Assembly (NCBI GenBank): GCA_012719195.1
Contig: JAAYAV010000298.1
Coordinates: 1-12,680 of the forward strand
Reading direction: 5' to 3'
Origin: Anaerolineae bacterium
Lineage (GTDB): Bacteria; Chloroflexota; Anaerolineae; DRVO01
Length of the DNA: 12,680 nucleotides
Part shown: positions 1 through 7,594 of the stretch, piece by piece
Layout of the letters: every line of letters begins with the position of its first letter
Position numbering within the stretch: position 1 is the stretch's first letter
Program-made: the position numbers and the translations under genes
The notes under the pieces: generated by a model
The model's database searches: none
Told to the model about the DNA's origin: nothing
What the model saw: only the letters and a program-made list of their open reading frames with translations

Positions 1-1088
1 GTGTCTCGGCGACCGAGATCGCGCAGATCGAGCAAGAGCTGATCGAGGAGGGCATGCCCCGCGAGGAGGTGCTTCGCTTCTGTGACGTGCACTTGGCGGT
101 GTTCCAGGAGTCGCTGGCAGCGGGAGACACCCTGGCTCCAGCCGGGCACCCCATCCACACGCTGATGGAAGAGCACCGGATCATGCTGAGCCAGGCGCAG
201 GCGCTGGCGCGGCTGGCCCAGGACATCGAGCAGACGGGCAGCGTAAGCGAGGAGTCGGAGTCGGCGCTCGAGCAGGCGGAGGCGAACATCCTCGGGGCGG
301 AGAGCCATTACGTCCGGGAGGAGAACGTCCTCTTTCCCTACTTGGAGAAGCACGGCATCGTGCAGCCGCCGGCGATCATGTGGATGGAGCATGACCAGAT
401 CCGCGACCTGAAGAAGGCGGTGCTGGCAGCACTGGGCCGGCGGGGCACGGTGGACGCGGCGGCCTTCGGGCGCCATCTGAACGCGGGCGCCGTCTCGCTG
501 GCAGAGACCATCGCCGGGCACTTCTACAAAGAGAACAACATCCTCTATCCGACCGCCATGCGGGTGATCACGGAAGAGGAATGGCCCGAGCTGCGGGCGG
601 AGTTCGATGAGCTCGGCTACGCGCCCTTCACTCCGGCCATGCCGGCGGCCGAGGAACGCGCCTCGGTCATCTCCAGCAGCGCCGAGGGAGGCTCGGTGCG
701 CTTCGGCACGGGCACCCTGCCGCTCGAGGCTCTGGAAGCCATTCTCAACACGCTACCAGTCGACATAACCTTCGTCGACAGGGACGACCGGGTGCGCTAC
801 TTCAATGACATGGCAGACCGTGTCTTTCCGCGGGCGCGCGCTGTGCTTGGGCGCACCGTGCAGCACTGCCATCCTCAGAAGAGTGTGCACGTCGTCAACA
901 ACATTCTCGAGGGGTTCCGCCAGGGGAACGATGAGCCGGCTGAGTTCTGGCTGGAGATGCGGGGCAAGTTCATCCACATCCGCTACTACCCGGTCCGCGA
1001 TGGCGAGGGGCGGTACCTCGGTTGTCTGGAAGTGATGCAGGACGTGACCGGCATCCGGGCGCTGACGGGGGAGAAGCGTCTTCTTTAG
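1..1088 (+). CDS. DUF438 / hemerythrin HHE / PAS protein (5' partial)
   Basis: The reading frame is already open at position 3, so the N-terminus lies outside the window; the Met at 54 is internal to the DUF438 domain. Numbering from that Met, the first ~22 residues plus those before it are the end of DUF438 (CDVHLAVFQESL is typical). Residues ~32-175 form a hemerythrin-like four-helix bundle with candidate iron ligands H35, E39/E40, H41, H85, E89/E90, H113, H156 and E160. Residues ~224-340 form a PAS domain (LPVDITFVDRDDRVRYF, HCHPQKSVH, GKFIHIRYYPVRDGEG). This domain order is a known family, probably a cytoplasmic oxygen, NO or redox sensor, but its output is not established and no output domain is visible. 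The protein ends right after GEKRLL, close to where relatives usually end. A strong terminator follows at once. Confidence 0.9.
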   Translation, partial: VSATEIAQIEQELIEEGMPREEVLRFCDVHLAVFQESLAAGDTLAPAGHPIHTLMEEHRIMLSQAQALARLAQDIEQTGSVSEESESALEQAEANILGAESHYVREENVLFPYLEKHGIVQPPAIMWMEHDQIRDLKKAVLAALGRRGTVDAAAFGRHLNAGAVSLAETIAGHFYKENNILYPTAMRVITEEEWPELRAEFDELGYAPFTPAMPAAEERASVISSSAEGGSVRFGTGTLPLEALEAILNTLPVDITFVDRDDRVRYFNDMADRVFPRARAVLGRTVQHCHPQKSVHVVNNILEGFRQGNDEPAEFWLEMRGKFIHIRYYPVRDGEGRYLGCLEVMQDVTGIRALTGEKRLL

Positions 1089-1124
1089 CGCACCAAGCCA
1101 GGCCCCGAAGCAGCAGAACCACTG

Positions 1125-1158
1125 GAGCGCGACCTAACCTGGTCGCGCTCTTTGCTTT
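1125..1158 (+). terminator. Rho-independent terminator after the hemerythrin/PAS gene
   Basis: A perfect 10-bp stem (GAGCGCGACC at 1125-1134, GGTCGCGCTC at 1141-1150) closes a 6-nt loop and runs into TTTGCTTT. It lies 37 bp past the TAG of the upstream gene. The opposing gene ends at 1167, so the hairpin separates two convergent units. On the minus strand the hairpin has no U-run after it, so it should be much weaker in that direction. Confidence 0.85.
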
Positions 1159-1166
1159 GCCGTGGG

Positions 1167-2090
1167 CTAGAGCGCGAGGGAGCGGACGCCGCCGGTGCCG
1201 GAGAGCAGCCCGCGCCGGTTGTCGGGGTCGAGGACGACGACGATGCTGTCCGGTAGCGAGGCCTCGAGGATCGCCGCTGACTTCTCGAGGGTTAGCCAGC
1301 CCACGTTGGCGTCAAGGTGTCGCGTGAGGGCCTCCACGTTCTCCGTGCCGCCTGTCCCCAGCGATCCCGCTACGAGGACGGGCAGACCGGAGTCGACCGG
1401 GGGGGACTCGCCGAGGGGCAGAGCCATCGCCTCGCCGGTGACGTTGTCGTAGAGGAGATGCAGGCAGGGGCGCGGGGTGGGCAGCCCCTCCAGCAACTGG
1501 CGGGCCGCCTCGAGAGAGCGGGTGGTCCCCAGGCAGTGCTCGGCGGCGAGGGAGGGAGGGACTCCAGGCCCAAGCCAAGTGGCGTCTGGGCCGCAGAGGG
1601 TGACGAGGCTCAGACCCGCGTTGGAGCCCATGTGCCGGCCTGCCCGCCCCCCTGACGCCAGCCCGGCATAGCCGCCCCCCGTCCGCCATGCCAGCGGCTC
1701 CATCGTGGGCAGGAAGGCAGCGCCCAATAGCCCGGGCTGGCCGGGCTGGCGGGGAGAGACGAAGGCCAGCCCCCGGGGCAGGTAGTACCGGAGGAAGTCT
1801 CGCGGTAGGGAGAGCGCCTCGAGCAGGGTGTATGACGAGAGGTCCGCGCGGGATACCCCGTACTCATCGGCTTGACTCTCGAGGCGCGCGGCCAGGGACT
1901 CGGGGAGGGCGTCGCGCGCGTGGCCCAGGGAGGCAGTCCACCGGCCGGCACCGTAGCGAGAGGCCAGCCGGAGATAGCGCTCCAGTTCGGCGCGGGCCTC
2001 CGGTCGCGGCTCCTTTCGACCCGGTTCGCCCGTCAGGGCGGCGGCAGCGGTGACGGCGCCCGCTAAGAGGACGCGGCGAGTGTGGCGCAC
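1167..2090 (-). CDS. Exported protein, C45 Ntn-hydrolase-like, apparently without the catalytic Cys
   Basis: This is a 307-residue protein with a GTG start. The N-terminus (MRHTRR, then ~16 hydrophobic residues) is a signal peptide or anchor; the RR hints at Tat but there is no full motif and no lipobox Cys. Residues ~155-225 resemble the acyl-CoA:6-aminopenicillanate acyltransferase-like (peptidase C45) family: SNAGLSLV, then CLGTTRSLEAARQLLEGLP and HLLYDNVTGEAMALP, matching the family's 'N..GL', 'sveEA..ll..lP' and 'llaDa.Ge' pattern. That family uses an N-terminal Cys nucleophile (usually in GCT) just before this region. The only cysteines here are C166, C186 and C209, none in that place. 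It may be a non-catalytic relative or an unrelated fold. The GTG lies 3 nt after the cdaR stop with a GGGGTAGG stretch upstream, implying translational coupling. It occupies the position where glmM often sits. Confidence 0.55.
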   Translation of the reverse strand: MRHTRRVLLAGAVTAAAALTGEPGRKEPRPEARAELERYLRLASRYGAGRWTASLGHARDALPESLAARLESQADEYGVSRADLSSYTLLEALSLPRDFLRYYLPRGLAFVSPRQPGQPGLLGAAFLPTMEPLAWRTGGGYAGLASGGRAGRHMGSNAGLSLVTLCGPDATWLGPGVPPSLAAEHCLGTTRSLEAARQLLEGLPTPRPCLHLLYDNVTGEAMALPLGESPPVDSGLPVLVAGSLGTGGTENVEALTRHLDANVGWLTLEKSAAILEASLPDSIVVVLDPDNRRGLLSGTGGVRSLAL

Positions 2091-2093
2091 GAC

Positions 2094-3377
2094 CTACCCC
2101 GGAGCCACCGTGGCCGCCGGCTCGGCGGGCTCCACGGCCGTGATCTGCACCTCAACGGACTCGGGGAGGACGCCCTTGAGCTCTATGCCGGCGGGCACAA
2201 CCACCGTTGGGGTGAGCCGGTGCGTCCCGGGTGCCAGGTCGACGAGGTTGACCCTGATCTCGATGTCGTCGGGAACCAGGTTCTGCAACTGGGCCAGCGG
2301 CCCGGAGAGTACCACGTCCACGGCCTCGGGAGAGAAGCTGGCCTCGAAGCCCGGGGCCAGTCCCTGCGCCTGCACGGGCGCTTCCATGGTGCGGCCGGAG
2401 GTGATGGGCACTACCTCTATGAGCACTTCGACGGTCTGAGAAGCCTCGGGGCTGTCCGGCACTACGGTAACGCCGGGCGGCAGCAGCAGGTTGACGCGGC
2501 GAGTAACCGATTCGGTGGCGCCCGAGATCTCGATGGGCTCGGTGCTGATGTAGCCCTCTAGCTGCTGCAGCGAGTCCGGCAGGCCGAGCAGCGTTACCCG
2601 GGAAGGGGTAACAGTGATGTTGCTCACGGAGTAGAGGGCGGCCACCTCTCCCACCAGATTGACGCGCACCGGCACGCTGGGCTCCCAATTGGCCCGCTGC
2701 GCCAGCTCGATCTTCACGTTCACCATGGTGGGGGTCACGGTGACGCCGGTGATGGGGAGCGCGTCCTCGCTGAGCGGAGAGGGCGCCAAGTCGCGGTCGA
2801 TGCTCTCGGTAGTGCCGCGGAGCCAGACGTCCACGCCGACCTGGGTCACGCGCTCCACCGCGGGTTGCGGTCCGCTCACCTCCACCTCGGCCGGGGTGGC
2901 TACCGGGTCACGGGTGACGTAACCGAGGGGGGCGGAATCGATCACGTTGATGCGGACGGGCACCATTTTGGCGACAAGATGCTCTAGGCGGACGGTGGTG
3001 AGGGCCGGGGTACGCTCGATCAGACGGACGCCGTTGCGCTTGACCTGAACCACCACCGGCAACTGAATCTCTTCGCCGATCGGGGCCTGGCTGAGGTCGA
3101 TGTAAGCCTCGATATCGCTGCTGCTGAGGATGTTCCAGACATCCTGGGGAGCGTTGAGACGCACCTGCACCGTGGTATCGAGGCGGTTGACGAGCACGGT
3201 GCCATCAGGCTGATTGCGCACCTGGATGGCCAGGGGCTGGCGGAAGGCCTGCGTCACCGAGGGGTTCTCGGCGCTGATGGCTCCCGCCCACACAACGAAG
3301 GCGAGGATGAGGGACAGCACGATGGAGCCCAGGGTGTTGGCCATGCGGCGCGCTTGCGGGCCGAGTATGGGTCTCAT
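2094..3377 (-). CDS. cdaR: YbbR-domain protein CdaR, partner of CdaA
   Basis: This 427-residue protein has a short cytoplasmic N-terminus, one membrane segment (~residues 15-34) and a long extracellular part. The extracellular part holds four YbbR-type beta-rich repeats at roughly 46-130, 137-225, 233-322 and 331-415, recurring as 'P.V.V.......GY.....TP..V.VSGP' (LGYVTRDPVATPAEVEVSGP and AALYSVSNITVTPSRVTLLG). CdaR is known to bind and modulate the diadenylate cyclase CdaA. Four repeats is within the range of the family. The ATG overlaps the cdaA stop in an ATGA junction, so the two are translationally coupled. The tail (EPAEPAATVAPG) is low-complexity and probably disordered. Confidence 0.9.
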   Translation of the reverse strand: MRPILGPQARRMANTLGSIVLSLILAFVVWAGAISAENPSVTQAFRQPLAIQVRNQPDGTVLVNRLDTTVQVRLNAPQDVWNILSSSDIEAYIDLSQAPIGEEIQLPVVVQVKRNGVRLIERTPALTTVRLEHLVAKMVPVRINVIDSAPLGYVTRDPVATPAEVEVSGPQPAVERVTQVGVDVWLRGTTESIDRDLAPSPLSEDALPITGVTVTPTMVNVKIELAQRANWEPSVPVRVNLVGEVAALYSVSNITVTPSRVTLLGLPDSLQQLEGYISTEPIEISGATESVTRRVNLLLPPGVTVVPDSPEASQTVEVLIEVVPITSGRTMEAPVQAQGLAPGFEASFSPEAVDVVLSGPLAQLQNLVPDDIEIRVNLVDLAPGTHRLTPTVVVPAGIELKGVLPESVEVQITAVEPAEPAATVAPG

Positions 3378-4216
3378 GAGCGTGTCGACCTCCCGCCGGC
3401 ACCGGGGAAGGCTCCTCGGAGGCGGCCGGTTAGGGAGTTGTCGGGACTAGGCGAGAAGAAGGCGCTCAAGACGGTGCGGAGGCGATCGCCATCCAGCCGG
3501 CGGATCATGCGGCCGTTATGGGCCACGCTGATGACGCCCGTCTCCTCGGAGACGATGACTGCCACGGCATCGCTGCGCTCGGTGACACCGATGGCGGCCT
3601 TGTGGCGCGTGCCCAGGACGTGACTCGTGGCCAGACGTTCTGACAGGGGCAGGACGCAGGACGCGGCCGCCAGGCGGTCGCCGCGTATGACTACCGCCTG
3701 GTCGTGCAGGGCGGTGTTGGGGTAGAAGATGGTCAGCAGCAACTCGCTGGAAACCTCGGCGTCGACGGAGACTCCGGTGTCGATGACGTCCTGCAGGCCG
3801 GTTTCGCGCTCAAACACGATGAGGCCGCCATGGCGCCGGTCGGCAAGGCGGGCGCATGCCTCGGTCACCTCTTCGATGACCAGATCCATGGAGACTTCGC
3901 GCCCGAACCAGCTCGCCATCGGCCCCGCACGACCGAGCCGCTCCAGGGCGCGCCGGAGCTCGGGCTGGAAGATGACGGGCACGGCGACGAGGAGGGCTGG
4001 CAGTGAGTTGCTCATCAGCCAGGAGAAGGCGGGCAGGGGCAGCAGGTTGGTCATCAGGACGGCGATGATGGCCAAGAAGATCAGGCCGCGCAACACCAGG
4101 ACCGCTTGGGTGCGACGGAGCACGGTCAGCAAGCCATAGATGATGGCCCCGACCAGCAGAATATCCAGCAGGCTGAGCCAGGTCAGCCGCTGTACCAACC
4201 AGGAGAGCTGGGACAA
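3374..4216 (-). CDS. cdaA: Diadenylate cyclase CdaA with variant signature motifs
   Basis: CdaA condenses two ATP into cyclic di-AMP, a messenger for potassium, osmotic and cell-wall homeostasis. The 280-residue protein has three predicted membrane helices (about 14-34, 36-59 and 66-82) and then a DAC domain (~85-250) with SSELLLTIFYPNTALHD, LGTRHKAAIG and SEETG. Size and architecture match the family. Two hallmark motifs differ from the usual consensus: DGA reads DQA (172-174) and RHR reads RHK (204-206 region). I checked both against the codons (GAC CAG GCG; CGC CAC AAG). The C-terminal ~25 residues look disordered. The start is TTG at 4216, chosen because AGGGGAGA sits 5 nt upstream. Transcription probably comes through from argF (63-bp gap with no terminator), though a separate promoter cannot be excluded. 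Confidence 0.92.
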   Translation of the reverse strand: MSQLSWLVQRLTWLSLLDILLVGAIIYGLLTVLRRTQAVLVLRGLIFLAIIAVLMTNLLPLPAFSWLMSNSLPALLVAVPVIFQPELRRALERLGRAGPMASWFGREVSMDLVIEEVTEACARLADRRHGGLIVFERETGLQDVIDTGVSVDAEVSSELLLTIFYPNTALHDQAVVIRGDRLAAASCVLPLSERLATSHVLGTRHKAAIGVTERSDAVAVIVSEETGVISVAHNGRMIRRLDGDRLRTVLSAFFSPSPDNSLTGRLRGAFPGAGGRSTRS

Positions 4217-4229
4217 TGAAGTCTCCCCT
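4217..4229 (-). promoter_or_regulatory. Strong Shine-Dalgarno supporting the TTG start of cdaA
   Basis: On the minus strand AGGGGAGA is followed by CTTCA and then TTG. The strength and 5-nt spacing favour the TTG over any downstream ATG, and no in-frame ATG occurs before the first membrane helix. Confidence 0.6.
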
Positions 4230-4279
4230 AGAGCCGGGGCCGACCGATGCCGGCGGCCGCGGCCCGTGCGGCCCGCTCG

Positions 4280-5209
4280 CTAGGCGCCCGGGCTTCCGAG
4301 TAACTGCAGCAGTACGGCCTTCTGAGCGTGCATGCGGTTCTCGGCCTGGTCGAAGACGGCAGAATGGGGACCGTCAATCACTTCGGCCGCTATCTCCTCG
4401 CCGCGATGGGCCGGGAGGCAATGTAGGACCGCGGCGTGTGGCGCCGCTTCGGCCAGCAGGCGAGTGCCGATCTGGTAACCTTTGAAGCGGTCCAGCCGCT
4501 CCTGCGTCTCTGCTTCCTGACCCATGCTCGTCCAGACGTCGGCGTAGAGAGCGTCGGCGCCGCGGGCGGCCGCGATCGGGTCGTGTCCGATCTCGATGGT
4601 GGCGCCGGTCTCGGCGGCCGCTTCTCGGGCGACGCGAACAACCTCCGGGTTGGGTTCGTAACCTGGCGGTGTGGCCACAACAACGTTCACCCCGAGCTTC
4701 GCGCCACCGAGCAGAAGAGAGTGAGCAACGTTGTTTCCGTCACCAATGTAGGCGAGGCGGATGCCGGCCAGCTTGTCGAAGCGGTCCCATACGGTCAGGT
4801 AGTCCGCCAGAGCCTGGCAGGGATGGTAGAGGTCGGAGAGACCGTTGACCACGGGCACGCTGGAGAAGGCAGCCAGTTCCTCGATGTCGGCGTGGCTGAA
4901 GACGCGTGCCATAATCCCGTCCACGTACCGGCTGAGGACGCGCGCCACGTCTGCGACGCTCTCGCGCTCGCCGAGGCGGATCTCCTGCGGCGAGAGGTAC
5001 ATGGCCGAGCCGCCCAACTGCTGTATGGCACGCTCGAAGGACACGCGCGTTCGCAGCGAAGGCTTCTGGAAGACCATCGCCAGCGACTTCCCTTCCAGCG
5101 CCGGGCGGTTTCCGCCCCGCCGCCACTCGGAGCGCAGGGCGCGAGCTGACTCGAGGAGGTTCAGGGTCTCGGCGGAGGAGAGGTCGGCCAGGGTGAGCAG
5201 GTGGTTCAC
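4280..5209 (-). CDS. argF: Ornithine carbamoyltransferase
   Basis: The enzyme transfers the carbamoyl group of carbamoyl phosphate to ornithine to give citrulline in cytoplasmic arginine synthesis. With the GTG start at 5209 the protein is 309 residues, the usual family length. Diagnostic motifs in order are SLRTR (51-55, carbamoyl-phosphate loop), HPCQAL (129-134), DVWTSMG (224-230, which marks OTC over aspartate transcarbamoylase) and HCLPAHRG (263-270, with the catalytic Cys). The frame stays open to 5374, but that extension is compositionally odd, has no family match and overlaps the neighbouring gene. A GGAGG 8 nt before the GTG supports the shorter form. No other arginine genes are in the window, so argF is isolated from its pathway here. 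It precedes cdaA by 63 bp. Confidence 0.95.
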   Translation of the reverse strand: MNHLLTLADLSSAETLNLLESARALRSEWRRGGNRPALEGKSLAMVFQKPSLRTRVSFERAIQQLGGSAMYLSPQEIRLGERESVADVARVLSRYVDGIMARVFSHADIEELAAFSSVPVVNGLSDLYHPCQALADYLTVWDRFDKLAGIRLAYIGDGNNVAHSLLLGGAKLGVNVVVATPPGYEPNPEVVRVAREAAAETGATIEIGHDPIAAARGADALYADVWTSMGQEAETQERLDRFKGYQIGTRLLAEAAPHAAVLHCLPAHRGEEIAAEVIDGPHSAVFDQAENRMHAQKAVLLQLLGSPGA

Positions 5210-5245
5210 GGACGGTGCCTCCGAGGTGACGTTGCCTTCCGGCGG

Positions 5246-5254
5246 AGTATAGCA
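5246..5254 (-). promoter_or_regulatory. Candidate extended -10 promoter for argF
   Basis: On the minus strand TGC-TATACT (-10 at 5246-5251) lies in the 89-bp gap between the sugar-transferase stop and the argF GTG, giving a leader of ~30 nt. No good -35 is seen at 17 bp, consistent with an extended -10 type. The same TATACT hexamer precedes two other genes in this window. Confidence 0.45.
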
Positions 5255-5262
5255 CAGCAGGC

Positions 5263-5275
5263 GCTGGCTGCCAGC
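5263..5275. promoter_or_regulatory. 13-bp dyad at the -35 position of the argF promoter
   Basis: GCTGGC-T-GCCAGC is a perfect inverted repeat with a 1-nt centre, overlapping the place where the -35 of the argF promoter would lie. The centre is too short for an RNA hairpin, so a protein operator is possible. It is not an AT-rich ARG box. The dyad is short and could be chance. Confidence 0.25.
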
Positions 5276-5298
5276 CGAGGAAGGCGTCTTCGGAGGGT

Positions 5299-6702
5299 CT
5301 AGTAGGCGTTGGGATCGCGGAAGATTCGGAAGGCGGTCCGGAGGATGATCTTCACGTCGAGTAGGACGGACCAATTCTCCACGTACCAGAGGTCGTACTT
5401 GGTCCGCTCCTCGATGGAGGTGTCGCCGCGGAGCCCGTTGACCTGGGCCCAGCCGGTGAGGCCGGCTTTCTCCCGGTGACGGTCCATGTAGCGAGGAATG
5501 CGCTGACGGAACTGCTCCACGAAGACGGGCCGTTCCGGTCGGGGGCCGACCATACTCATCTCGCCCAGGACCACGTTGATGAACTGGGGCAGCTCATCGA
5601 AGCTGTACTTGCGCAGGAAGCTTCCTAGGCGAGTGCAGCGGGGGTCGCCGGCACGGGCCCAGACGGGGCCGGTCTCGGCCTCGGCGTCCACGCGCATGGT
5701 GCGGAATTTGATCACCGGGAAGGGCTTGCCGTCGAGCCCGGTTCGTTCTTGCACGAAGAGGGCCGGGCCGGGCGAGTCTAGCTTGACGAGAACGGCGATC
5801 AGGATCATCAGCGGGGAGGTGGCGATGAGGAAGATGGTCCCGCACACGAGATCGAAGGCGCGCTTGAGGGTGAGCTTCCAGCCGCGCAGAGCCAGATCGC
5901 GGACGGTGAGCATGGGGAGGCCGTCGAGGTCGCCGATGCTGACCTCAGAGGCGATGATCTGGAACACGTCGGGGAACACCCGAATGCCGATGCGGCCACG
6001 ATCGCACTGCGAGATGATCTCCAGCAAGCGGTCGGTGGGGGCCTCGGGCATGGCCACCAGCACCTCGTCGACCTCGTGCCGATCGATGATGGCGGAGAGG
6101 TCGGTCACCTTGCCGAGAATGGGCAAGTCGAGGACGTCGCCGCTGTTACCGTTGGCGTCGACGAAGCCGACCGGCTCGTAGCCCAAGTGGGGAGCGTGGA
6201 GGATCTTCTGCAGCAGGAGTTGGCCCACCTCGCCCGTCCCGACGATGAGCACGCGATCAGTGCCCAGGCCGGAGCGCCGCAGGAGCCGCTGCCCGTAACC
6301 GTGCAGCAGCCGGCCCACCATCACCAGGACGATGTTGAGCACCCAGGCATAGACGAGCATCAGCCGGGGGAAGTCCAGTTCGCCCTTGTAGACGAGGGAA
6401 GTGACGGCAATGGCAATCAGGCTGCCGACGGAGACGGCGGCGAACACGGCGTAGAGCTCATCCACGCGCGAAGCCACTCGCTTCACGTGGTACAGCTTAG
6501 CGAAGAAGAAGACGGCTATCATCACGCCCACCTGGATGAGCATCATCCCCAGGTAGACGCCGAAAGCGGGGATGGCCGAGTTGGCGGGCGAATCGGACGC
6601 CACCCGGATCAGGTAGCCGAGGTAGAAGGCCAAGGCCGTCATGGCGGCGTCGATGAGGACCAGCAGGATGGTGGAGACGGTACGGAAACGCCTCTTGGAC
6701 AC
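5299..6702 (-). CDS. Undecaprenyl-phosphate sugar phosphotransferase (WcaJ-type)
   Basis: This predicted polyprenyl-phosphate sugar-1-phosphate transferase would load the first sugar of a surface polysaccharide onto undecaprenyl phosphate at the membrane. With the GTG start at 6702 it has 467 residues, typical for the family. N-terminal membrane helices span about 11-33, 45-70, 82-105 and 113-131. A nucleotide-binding-like CoA_binding_3 domain follows (VLIVGTGEVGQLLLQ, 151-165). A fifth hydrophobic segment (~283-307) leads into the bacterial sugar transferase domain, with KFRTM (332-336), the catalytic Asp-Glu pair D369-E370 in SFDELPQF, GPRPERP (386-392) and AGLTGWAQVNGLRGDTS (413-429). The frame stays open to 6744, but GTG 6702, one base after the upstream gene's TAG and behind a GGGGG run, gives the normal family N-terminus. 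The sugar (glucose, galactose or other) cannot be read from sequence. Confidence 0.9.
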   Translation of the reverse strand: MSKRRFRTVSTILLVLIDAAMTALAFYLGYLIRVASDSPANSAIPAFGVYLGMMLIQVGVMIAVFFFAKLYHVKRVASRVDELYAVFAAVSVGSLIAIAVTSLVYKGELDFPRLMLVYAWVLNIVLVMVGRLLHGYGQRLLRRSGLGTDRVLIVGTGEVGQLLLQKILHAPHLGYEPVGFVDANGNSGDVLDLPILGKVTDLSAIIDRHEVDEVLVAMPEAPTDRLLEIISQCDRGRIGIRVFPDVFQIIASEVSIGDLDGLPMLTVRDLALRGWKLTLKRAFDLVCGTIFLIATSPLMILIAVLVKLDSPGPALFVQERTGLDGKPFPVIKFRTMRVDAEAETGPVWARAGDPRCTRLGSFLRKYSFDELPQFINVVLGEMSMVGPRPERPVFVEQFRQRIPRYMDRHREKAGLTGWAQVNGLRGDTSIEERTKYDLWYVENWSVLLDVKIILRTAFRIFRDPNAY

Positions 6703-6703
6703 C

Positions 6704-7567
6704 CTAAGACCCCCGTGAGTGACCAACGAACCGCTGCAGGGCACCGATTCCGGCTCGAACTAGGGGCGGCTGACCCGGCAAGGCGGTGTCGGCGTAGTGT
6801 TTATCGTAGAAGATGCGCATGGCGCGGAAGAACTCGCGTCCGGCGCGATCACTCTGGGAACTGGAGGCACGCTTATAGTGCAATACGGTCACGTCGGGCC
6901 AGTATACCACGCGCCAGCCGAGAGCGTGAAGTCGGTAGCAGAGGTCAAGGTCCTCGCCGTACATGAAGAAGGTCTCGTCCAGCCCACCGATCTGCTCCAG
7001 TGCGGCCGTCCGGAGGAGCATAAAGGCTCCCACGAGCGAGTCTACGTCGGCCTCATGCCTGGGATCGAGGTAGGTGAGGTTGTAGGCGGCCAGTGTGCGG
7101 CTGCGGGGGAACAGGCGGGACAGTCCGCTGAACTTGGCCAGGGCGTTGAGAGGGGTGGGGAAGCTACGGCGGCAGGCCAGATCGAGACCGCCGTCGGCCA
7201 GCACTAGGCGCGGCCCCATCGCTCCAATGTCGGGATGAGCGTCCATGTAGCGGATGGCATCCGCCAGGGCCGAGGGTGGCAGCAGGGTATCGGGGTTGAG
7301 CATTAGCTGGTAGCGGCCGGTGAAGCGGGCGAAGCCCAGGTTGTTGCCGTGCGGGTAGCCCAGGTTTCCGCTGCGCACGACGGCATACTCAGGGAACTCC
7401 TGCTCCACCATCTCTGCACTGCCGTCAGCGGAGTCGTTGTCGATGACGGTCACGGCCAACGTGAGGCCGTTGAGACGGCTCTCGCGCAGCGAGGCGAGGC
7501 AGTCCCGCAGTAGATCGCGTACCTTGAAGGTGACTATGATGACGTGAAGGTCGGACACGGGCGACAT
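6704..7567 (-). CDS. GT2-family glycosyltransferase (rhamnosyltransferase-like)
   Basis: A 287-residue GT-A fold enzyme that probably adds a sugar to a lipid-linked glycan intermediate at the cytoplasmic membrane face. Seen in order: HVIIVTFKVRDLLRDCL at the nucleotide-binding start, VIDNDSADGS (41-50), GNLGYPHGNNLG (67-78), NPDT (91-94) as the metal-binding DXD equivalent, and GGLDETFFMYGEDLDLCYRL (194-213) with the likely catalytic E205-D206. The pattern matches the WbbL/rhamnosyltransferase subgroup, though donor and acceptor are unknown. There is no C-terminal membrane helix. The ATG has GAGG 7 nt upstream. It sits immediately before the WcaJ-type gene, with 1 nt between stop and start, pointing to a shared glycan pathway. 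Confidence 0.9.
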   Translation of the reverse strand: MSPVSDLHVIIVTFKVRDLLRDCLASLRESRLNGLTLAVTVIDNDSADGSAEMVEQEFPEYAVVRSGNLGYPHGNNLGFARFTGRYQLMLNPDTLLPPSALADAIRYMDAHPDIGAMGPRLVLADGGLDLACRRSFPTPLNALAKFSGLSRLFPRSRTLAAYNLTYLDPRHEADVDSLVGAFMLLRTAALEQIGGLDETFFMYGEDLDLCYRLHALGWRVVYWPDVTVLHYKRASSSQSDRAGREFFRAMRIFYDKHYADTALPGQPPLVRAGIGALQRFVGHSRGS

Positions 7568-7594
7568 GCGTCAGCCTCAGGGATAACGTGCCGG

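Noticed and set aside
1125..1158. Bidirectional terminator serving the C45-like gene as well.
   Set aside because: Read on the minus strand the hairpin is not followed by a U-run, so termination in that direction is not supported beyond the stem itself.
1736..1752. Tandem CGGGCTGGC repeat.
   Set aside because: It lies in the coding sequence and encodes a QPGQPG stretch; only two copies, explained by amino-acid composition.
4436..5149. Plus-strand open frame (237 codons) opposite argF.
   Set aside because: It is entirely antisense to ornithine carbamoyltransferase, with no recognisable domain and no ribosome binding context.
5210..5374. N-terminal extension of argF to position 5374.
   Set aside because: The extra 55 residues have no family counterpart, overlap the sugar transferase gene, and a better GTG with GGAGG exists at 5209.
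6076..6966. Long plus-strand open frame (296 codons) opposite the sugar transferase and glycosyltransferase.
   Set aside because: It lies antisense to two well-supported genes; its translation is His/Asp/Glu/Gly-rich low complexity, as expected from a GC-rich shadow frame.
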